Below are positions 30,646 to 35,939 of a stretch of 35,939 bases of DNA, piece by piece. Below the pieces are notes generated by a model that was not told the DNA's origin, did not search any database, and saw only the letters and a program-made list of their open reading frames with translations. The DNA lies in NCBI GenBank assembly GCA_031552535.1, contig JAVBMJ010000066.1:1-35939 (forward strand), given 5' to 3'. The position numbers were made by a program, and so were the translations under genes. The DNA is from JAVBMJ01 sp031552535. Its GTDB lineage: Bacteria; Bacteroidota; Bacteroidia; Bacteroidales; Rikenellaceae. Each line of letters opens with the position of its first letter. The first letter of the stretch is position 1.

Positions 30646-31620
30646 ATGAAGAAGACAGCATTACTGATTATACTTGCCTCTGCACCGTTTGCCATGCAGG
30701 CACAGTTCACCATAACAAAAATCGAGCCTTCGTCGATGTCGGTCAAAGACAGCCCCGACACAATAAAAGGCACGACATACACCAACGAATATTACAACGA
30801 GGCATTTAAACTCGCAGAAAAGAAGCGGATCAGAAAAGAACGCAACACCATAGAGTTCAATTCGGGACTGCAATTGACCGAAACGCGTTTCGAGAACTGG
30901 GCTGCAGGGGGCGACAACACGTTCTCGGGACGGGCCGGTATCTATTTCCGCCACCAGTACAAGCGCGGAGAGTTCGCACTGGACTACAAAGCCGAGGCGC
31001 GTTACGGGTTGAATGTAATAGACGACAAGGTGTTTAAAAACGAAGATGAGTTCAAACTCAACATACTCAGCACATGGAGAATGAGCGGAAACTGGTCGTA
31101 TGCCGCCACGGGTAACATACGCAGCCAGTTCTCGCGCGGGCAGAAATCGCGTACCGACACTACTACCGTATCCAATTTTATGGCGCCCGGTTTTATCGAC
31201 GTCTCGGTGGGTTTCAACTACCATCGCGAAGGGTCGCCCTTCAGCCTGACGCTGTCGCCGCTCACAGGCAACATCATACTCGTATTAGACGATTATCTGG
31301 CAAGCAAGGGGACTAATGGAGTCGACCCGGGGAAGCATTCCAAGGGGCAATTAGGGCCGTCGATAAGGGCCGACTACGATAAGGAGTTTTACAAAAAAAT
31401 ATTCCGTTACCGTTCGTCGCTATATTCGTTCACCAACCTCAAATCCGACCCTATCGTGCGATGGGAGAACACATTCGAGATAAGGGCGACGAGATTCTTC
31501 ACCACGAGCCTTTACTGGCTGCTCTACTACGACAAATACGCAACCACCCCCAAGCCTGAAAAGTTGCAGGTAAATTACGCAATAAGCCTCGGGCTGACAT
31601 ATCGATTCAAAAACAAATAG
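30646..31620 (+). CDS. DUF3078 domain outer-envelope protein
   Basis: Starting at the ATG at 30646 gives a signal peptide (MKKTALLIILASAPFAMQAQ). The remaining part is rich in amphipathic beta strands and matches the DUF3078 pattern: NSGLQLTETRFENWAAGGDN, FALDYKAEARYGLNVIDD, WRMSGNWSYAATGNIRSQFS and a C-terminal YAISLGLTYRFKNK typical of an outer-membrane barrel strand. I recall that members are widespread in Bacteroidetes and uncharacterised, and this protein is most likely a beta-barrel. The S41 protease gene follows 9 nt later in the same operon, which hints at a role in envelope protein processing. Confidence 0.85.
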   Translation: MKKTALLIILASAPFAMQAQFTITKIEPSSMSVKDSPDTIKGTTYTNEYYNEAFKLAEKKRIRKERNTIEFNSGLQLTETRFENWAAGGDNTFSGRAGIYFRHQYKRGEFALDYKAEARYGLNVIDDKVFKNEDEFKLNILSTWRMSGNWSYAATGNIRSQFSRGQKSRTDTTTVSNFMAPGFIDVSVGFNYHREGSPFSLTLSPLTGNIILVLDDYLASKGTNGVDPGKHSKGQLGPSIRADYDKEFYKKIFRYRSSLYSFTNLKSDPIVRWENTFEIRATRFFTTSLYWLLYYDKYATTPKPEKLQVNYAISLGLTYRFKNK

Positions 31621-31629
31621 TATAAAACC

Positions 31630-33240
31630 ATGTATAAGAACGGAAAATTCGCGATACTCTACCCCACCCTGCTGGCTCTGGCCGTAGCCGGAGGTATACT
31701 TATGGGGTCTACGCTGTTCAGGCCCTCTGTCGAAGGGGTTAAAAATACGACGCCGGCATCGGGAAGCCGTAAACTGAACTACACGTTCGGACTGATCAAT
31801 TCAATGTACGTCGACCATGTGAACTGGGATACTTTGGCCGAGGCGCTCCTTCCAAAGATCATAGGCGAACTCGACCCGCATTCGGTGTATGTACCCGCAT
31901 CGGAAATGGTCGATGCCAACTATGAGATCGACGGCCAATTCGATGGCATAGGCATCGTGTTCAATATGGCCACAGACACAATCATAGTCAATAATGTTAT
32001 CAGCGGAGGGCCGAGCGATAAGGCGGGCATACGCAACGGCGACCGCATAATGACCATCGACGACTCGCTGGTAGCGGGCAGGAAGATCAACCAGAATGAC
32101 ATAGTCAAACGCCTGCGGGGCAAACGCGGGACAAAAGTAAACCTCGGGATACAGCGCGACGGGATTGCGGCATTGGTCCCTGTCACGGTCGAACGCGGAG
32201 TGATCCCGGTGAAAAGCCTTGACGCCGCCTTTATGATAACCCCGCAAACAGGATTCGTAAAGATATCGGCATTTTCGCGCAATACCCACGACGAGTTCAT
32301 GTCGGCATTGTCATCGCTGTCGGAAGATGGAATGAAAAATCTCATATTGGATCTCAGGGGCAACGGCGGCGGAATACTTGAGCAGGCGGAAATGATGGCC
32401 AACGAATTTCTGGACAAAGGTAAAGATATCGTGATCACCGATGGCCTGCATCAGAAACGGATAGAACAAAAGAGCGACGGCAAGGGCCGATACCAGACAT
32501 TGCCGCTGGTGGTGCTGATAGACGAATGGAGCGCTTCGGCAAGCGAGATCGTAGCCGGGGCGATACAGGACAACGACCGGGGGACTATAATCGGACGCCG
32601 CTCGTTCGGCAAAGGGCTTGTACAGCAGCAGTTCCCGCTGGGGGATGGCTCGGCACTGCGGCTCACAATAGCGCGCTACTACACTCCTACAGGGCGCTCC
32701 ATACAAAAGCCATATACACACGACACCGACGCCTATCTCCATGACCTTCAACGCCGCTACGAACACAGCGAGTTCTTCTCGGCCGACAGCATCAGGTTCG
32801 ACGACAGCCTGAAGTACACCACTCCCGGCGGACGCACGGTGTATGGAGGCGGAGGCATAATGCCCGACATCTTCATTCCCCTCGATACAACGGGCATGAC
32901 ACGGTTCTACCTCGAAGTATCGGGACGTAACATCCTGTACCGTTATACGATAGAATACACCGACCGCCATCTGGCCGAACTCGACAAAGTGAAGACTACC
33001 GCCGATCTCGATGCTTTTTTCGGCAGGCATAAGGATCTGTACGAAGGCTTCGTGTCTTACGCCACAGGAAAAGGGATAAAAATTTCGGCAGCGGAAACCG
33101 AATCCTCACGCAAACTGATAACGGCACAGTTGCGTGCATACATCGGCCGCAACACGCCATTGTCGGAGACGGGGTTCTACGCCAATATCTATCCCGTAGA
33201 CAACGTAACCCTCAGGGCACTCGAAGAGTTGAAGCGATAG
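31630..33240 (+). CDS. S41-family carboxyl-terminal processing protease
   Basis: A membrane anchor (about residues 8-28) precedes the helical N domain, a PDZ domain (about 85-180; DGIGIVFNMATDTIIVNNVI, GGPSDKAGIRNGDRIMTIDD) and the S41 catalytic domain. The latter has GFVKISAFSRNTHDEF, LILDLRGNGGGILEQA, the serine motif EWSASASEIVAGAIQDNDRG and the lysine in RRSFGKGLVQQQF, the Ser-Lys dyad of CtpA/Prc proteases. It cleaves C termini of envelope proteins. After the active site an extra domain of about 150 residues (about 390-536) is present, as in Bacteroidetes members. It is the last gene of the DUF3078 unit; a GGCCGGG/CCCGGCC hairpin follows. Confidence 0.93.
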   Translation: MYKNGKFAILYPTLLALAVAGGILMGSTLFRPSVEGVKNTTPASGSRKLNYTFGLINSMYVDHVNWDTLAEALLPKIIGELDPHSVYVPASEMVDANYEIDGQFDGIGIVFNMATDTIIVNNVISGGPSDKAGIRNGDRIMTIDDSLVAGRKINQNDIVKRLRGKRGTKVNLGIQRDGIAALVPVTVERGVIPVKSLDAAFMITPQTGFVKISAFSRNTHDEFMSALSSLSEDGMKNLILDLRGNGGGILEQAEMMANEFLDKGKDIVITDGLHQKRIEQKSDGKGRYQTLPLVVLIDEWSASASEIVAGAIQDNDRGTIIGRRSFGKGLVQQQFPLGDGSALRLTIARYYTPTGRSIQKPYTHDTDAYLHDLQRRYEHSEFFSADSIRFDDSLKYTTPGGRTVYGGGGIMPDIFIPLDTTGMTRFYLEVSGRNILYRYTIEYTDRHLAELDKVKTTADLDAFFGRHKDLYEGFVSYATGKGIKISAAETESSRKLITAQLRAYIGRNTPLSETGFYANIYPVDNVTLRALEELKR

Positions 33241-33272
33241 CTTTATCTGCACGGGGACTGACCACCATGCCT

Positions 33273-33311
33273 GGCCGGGGATTGCGAACCTGAAGTTCTT
33301 AGCTCCCGGCC
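33273..33311 (+). terminator. Hairpin after the S41 protease gene
   Basis: GGCCGGG (33273-33279) pairs with CCCGGCC (33305-33311), and GAAC/GTTC stack inside. Only TGTTTGG follows, so termination strength is doubtful. Confidence 0.5.
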
Positions 33312-33365
33312 TGTTTGGCATATTATATGCTATGTCCATTCACAATTCTAACCCCGACAACCAAT

Positions 33366-34634
33366 ATGCGACAAAACAGCTCATTGAGGCAGTTCCGCGG
33401 CAAGCCCATGGTGCGAATGCATGCTATGATCAAAGCCACAGGTCCGGTGTGCAACCTGAGTTGCGACTACTGTTATTACCTCAGTAAATCGGATTTACTG
33501 TCGACCGGCAGCCGTTGGCGCATATCGGACGAAACGCTCGAAAATTTCATCAGGCAATATATAGAACAGCAAAACGCCCAGGAGATAGTTTTCTCGTGGC
33601 AGGGTGGCGAACCGTCGTTGCTGGGACTCGATTTTTTCCGCAAAGTGGTGGCGCTCGAAAAAAAGTACGCCCCGAAACACGTACGTATCGAGAACGACCT
33701 GCAAACCAACGGCACGCTGCTTACAGACGAATGGTGCGAATTTTTGTCCGAAAACAATTTCCTCGTAGGCCTGAGCATCGACGGCCCCCGGCACCTGCAC
33801 GACGCATACCGCACATATAATGACGGGCGCGGATCGTTAGATCGCGTTGTTGAGTCGTCGCGTCTGCTACACAAGCACGGTACGCGTTTCGCCACATTGA
33901 CCGTCGTCAATAACCTGAATTCGAAATATCCGCTCGAAGTATACCGCTTCCTGCGCGACGAGGTAGGAAGCCGGCAGATGCAGTTCATCCCCATCGTCGA
34001 GCCGAAGAATTTCGCAACCACCGCCCCCCAGTTCTGGAAAGAGAGCGACCTGCCCACGGAAGGGAGTCCTGAAGCCGATCCCGCCACAGAGGGATCTTTC
34101 GTGGCGCCATGGTGCGTCGGTGCCGAAGAGTGGGGCGATTTCCTGATCGCCATATTCGACGAATGGTTCCGTCGCGACCTGGGCAATCTCTACATCCCGT
34201 TCTTTGACAGCGCTGTGGAGCAGTGGATAGGCCGCCCTTCCCCGTTATGTATATTTTCTCCCATCTGCGGCAAAGGGCTCGCGATGGAGCACAATGGCGA
34301 CGTCTACGCCTGCGATCACTACGTATATCCGGAATACTGGCTGGGCAATATCGGCCAGACGCCACTCGTCGAAATGGCTATGTCGGCAGGTCAGGAGCAT
34401 TTCGGATATGCAAAAGACTTCGCGCTTCCGGTCAAATGCCGCCAATGCCGCTACCTGTTCGCATGCTCGGGCGAATGCCCGAAAAACAGGCTGCTCAAGA
34501 CGCGCGAAGGCGATGCGGGGCTCAACTACCTGTGCCGTGGATTGTACAAATACTTCAGTCATATCGACCCATACATACGTAAAATCGTGCATGCCATGGG
34601 CTACGAAGTGGCCCGCGACGTGCCCGCACTATAA
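33366..34634 (+). CDS. Anaerobic sulfatase-maturating enzyme (radical SAM/SPASM)
   Basis: The anSME oxidises a Cys (or Ser) of unfolded sulfatases to formylglycine in the cytoplasm. The radical-SAM cluster motif is CNLSCDYC (C29, C33, C36 from the ATG at 33366), followed by SWQGGEPSLLG and GLSIDGP. The C-terminal SPASM/twitch region binds two more clusters: CGKGLAMEHNGDVYACDHYV and CRQCRYLFACSGECPKNR. Length of 422 residues is normal. An in-frame TTG at 33315 would add 17 residues that do not resemble the family. The next genes are a trigger-factor-like protein (12 nt away) and a Cys-type sulfatase, so enzyme, likely chaperone and substrate are encoded in a row. Confidence 0.95.
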   Translation: MRQNSSLRQFRGKPMVRMHAMIKATGPVCNLSCDYCYYLSKSDLLSTGSRWRISDETLENFIRQYIEQQNAQEIVFSWQGGEPSLLGLDFFRKVVALEKKYAPKHVRIENDLQTNGTLLTDEWCEFLSENNFLVGLSIDGPRHLHDAYRTYNDGRGSLDRVVESSRLLHKHGTRFATLTVVNNLNSKYPLEVYRFLRDEVGSRQMQFIPIVEPKNFATTAPQFWKESDLPTEGSPEADPATEGSFVAPWCVGAEEWGDFLIAIFDEWFRRDLGNLYIPFFDSAVEQWIGRPSPLCIFSPICGKGLAMEHNGDVYACDHYVYPEYWLGNIGQTPLVEMAMSAGQEHFGYAKDFALPVKCRQCRYLFACSGECPKNRLLKTREGDAGLNYLCRGLYKYFSHIDPYIRKIVHAMGYEVARDVPAL

Positions 34635-34646
34635 CAATATAAAGCT

Positions 34647-35393
34647 ATGGATGTCAGGATAAACACTCCGGCCGAATCGGAAAAGGAACTTTTCATCTCC
34701 GTGCCGTGGGACGAGGTTAAGGAGGATTACGCGGCCCTTTTGTCACATTATTCCAAAATGCCGCTGCGCGGATTCAGACCGGGCCATACGCCCGTCGGCG
34801 CCGTGGAGTCGGCGTTCCGTACCGAACTGCGCGAAGGACTTGCGTCGGCATGCTCGACGCGCATATGCCGCACGGCGCTGAGTGACAACTCCCTGGCGGC
34901 GGCATCGCCTATAGAAATATCCGAAATAGAACTGGACAAAGGCAAAAAATTATCTTTTAAAGCTTTTTTTATCGAGCCTCCGCAATTAGATATACCTGAT
35001 TACAAGAATATTAAATTAAAGTCACAAGGACGCGAACAAAAACTCGATGAGATTTCGGAACACTTATTGATATCAACTCCCATGAACCTTCACCCGTCGT
35101 TGACAGCAAATGAGATGGAATACTCCGAGGGCGGACAGGAGAGCGGAAACGACATGGTGGAAGCAGCCGCGCAACGGGTAAAACTTATGATCATCCTTCG
35201 CAGTATCGCACATCGCGAAGGATTGGAAGTGGACGAACAGACTATTGCAGAACGACTGGAAAATTTGGCGGCTGAAAACGGAACAACGGCGGCCGGTTTA
35301 CGACAGTACCTCGAATCGCAGGGTGCGATGGAACGATTCAGGGATTCGCTGCTGGCGGAAGAAGTATTGGATTTTATAATATCAACAAATTAA
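34647..35393 (+). CDS. Trigger-factor-like chaperone lacking the PPIase domain
   Basis: The 248-residue protein aligns with both ends of trigger factor. Residues 1 to about 120 match the ribosome-binding domain, including the L23-docking signature GFRPGHTP (42-49, compare GFRxGxxP) and an arm ending FKAFFIEPPQLDIPDYKNI. Residues about 165-248 match the C-terminal chaperone domain (VKLMIILRSIAHREGLEVDE ... AMERFRDSLLAEEVLDFII). The roughly 90-residue peptidyl-prolyl isomerase domain between them is absent, replaced by about 40 polar residues. It starts 12 nt after the sulfatase maturase and ends 23 nt before a sulfatase. I infer a dedicated ribosome-associated holdase that keeps nascent sulfatase unfolded for maturation and export. 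Homology is clear to me; the role is inference. Confidence 0.85.
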   Translation: MDVRINTPAESEKELFISVPWDEVKEDYAALLSHYSKMPLRGFRPGHTPVGAVESAFRTELREGLASACSTRICRTALSDNSLAAASPIEISEIELDKGKKLSFKAFFIEPPQLDIPDYKNIKLKSQGREQKLDEISEHLLISTPMNLHPSLTANEMEYSEGGQESGNDMVEAAAQRVKLMIILRSIAHREGLEVDEQTIAERLENLAAENGTTAAGLRQYLESQGAMERFRDSLLAEEVLDFIISTN

Positions 35394-35416
35394 CCCCTAA
35401 TTAATTTTAATTGAAG

Positions 35417-35939
35417 ATGGAATTGAAAACTAATTTTACGAAATGTGGTACGGTAGCCGCAGTCGGCGCCGTATTGGCTGCCGGATCTATCGTTCCGCAG
35501 AAGGCATGTGCCCAGAAGAAGACCGCTGCCCCGCAGGGTAAACCCAATATCCTGGTGATCTTCGGCGATGACATAGGCCAATCGAATATCAGCGCCTACA
35601 GCCGTGGCCTGATGGGATTCATGACCCCTAATATCGACCGCATCGGGCACGAAGGCGGTGTATTCGTACAGTATTACGGCCAACAGTCGTGTACTGCAGG
35701 ACGAGCCGCATTCATCACAGGTCAAAGTCCGTTCCGCACCGGCCTTACCAAAGTGGGGCTTCCAGGATCGCCCATAGGCCTGCAGGCTGAAGACCCTACT
35801 ATCGCGGAGTTCCTCAAACCGCTCGGATACATGTGCGGCCAGTTCGGCAAGAACCACCTCGGCGACCAGGATAAATACCTGCCTACGGCACACGGTTTCG
35901 ACGAATTTTTCGGGAATCTCTATCACCTGAATGCAGAAG
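35417..35939 (+). CDS. Cys-type sulfatase (arylsulfatase-like), cut by the window end
   Basis: The frame is open to the end of the window, about 174 codons from the ATG at 35417. A signal peptide with some twin-basic character is not evident; the hydrophobic stretch VAAVGAVLAAGSIVP (about 13-27) ends at ACAQKK. The alkaline-phosphatase fold begins KPNILVIFGDDIGQSNISAY with metal-binding Asp residues (D51, D52). The formylglycine motif is SCTAGRAAFITGQ (C92-T-A-G-R96), and GYMCGQFGKNHLGDQDKYLP carries the conserved Lys/His. It hydrolyses a sulfate ester, possibly on mucin or glycosaminoglycan. Cys at the modified position fits activation by the anSME two genes upstream. The C-terminal two-thirds lies outside the window. 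Confidence 0.93.
   Translation, partial: MELKTNFTKCGTVAAVGAVLAAGSIVPQKACAQKKTAAPQGKPNILVIFGDDIGQSNISAYSRGLMGFMTPNIDRIGHEGGVFVQYYGQQSCTAGRAAFITGQSPFRTGLTKVGLPGSPIGLQAEDPTIAEFLKPLGYMCGQFGKNHLGDQDKYLPTAHGFDEFFGNLYHLNAE

Overview
The window looks like a chromosome segment of a Bacteroidales bacterium, possibly Rikenellaceae/Alistipes-like. Three things support this: a short primary sigma factor of about 286 residues, an LpxC-FabZ fusion beside lpxA, and recurrent Bacteroidetes -7 promoter elements (TAnnTTTG) with few Shine-Dalgarno sites. Genes of families common in gut Bacteroidetes (GH92, GH125, a Cys-type sulfatase with a radical-SAM maturase) fit the same picture. The genus is an inference. 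I saw no rRNA, tRNA or CRISPR array.

Layout. (1) 1-4370 is AT-rich accessory DNA made of toxin and immunity debris. It holds a transglutaminase-like protein, a small secreted protein that joins an RHS-core scar to an HExxH metallopeptidase, a membrane protein and a lipoprotein that may be its immunity partners, and a headless toxin tail followed 4 nt later by an exported protein. Two near-identical palindromic terminators frame the last cassette. (2) 4386-11536 is housekeeping: a SLOG-fold protein, a YtxH/holin-III/coiled-coil envelope triad, an HtrA protease, the primary sigma factor and a LysM protein with a periplasmic-binding-like domain. (3) 11537-20010 contains a DUF6174-like lipoprotein, an RRM protein with a 27-bp coding minisatellite, a cold-shock protein overlapping a DEAD-box helicase, a nitronate monooxygenase-like flavoprotein, a PUR-family protein, an MnmA-like tRNA thiolase without a normal start codon, and a dead Zn-binding IS256-type transposase. 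(4) 20024-22379 is lipid A synthesis (lpxA and lpxC-fabZ, minus strand). (5) 22561-27182 is a TonB-like protein followed by a translationally coupled alpha-mannosidase pair (GH125, GH92). (6) 27183-29554 is a candidate structured RNA, a beta-propeller lipoprotein and an outer-membrane barrel. (7) 29683-35939 is endonuclease IV, a DUF3078 protein and an S41 protease, then a sulfatase maturase, a trigger-factor-like protein without a PPIase domain, and a sulfatase cut by the window end.

A family of palindromic, MITE-like intergenic repeats with ends resembling TAGAAACTGTTTAAATTTCC recurs between about 5.6 and 20 kb, with scraps near 27.2 and 29.6 kb. Copies lie against gene starts or stops, and one appears to have removed the start codon of the mnmA-like gene.

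The strongest leads for something undescribed are four. First, the small trigger-factor-like chaperone placed between the sulfatase maturase and its sulfatase substrate. Second, the rod-shaped RNA candidate at 27447-27582. Third, the repeat family. Fourth, the toxin/immunity cassette bounded by duplicated terminators.
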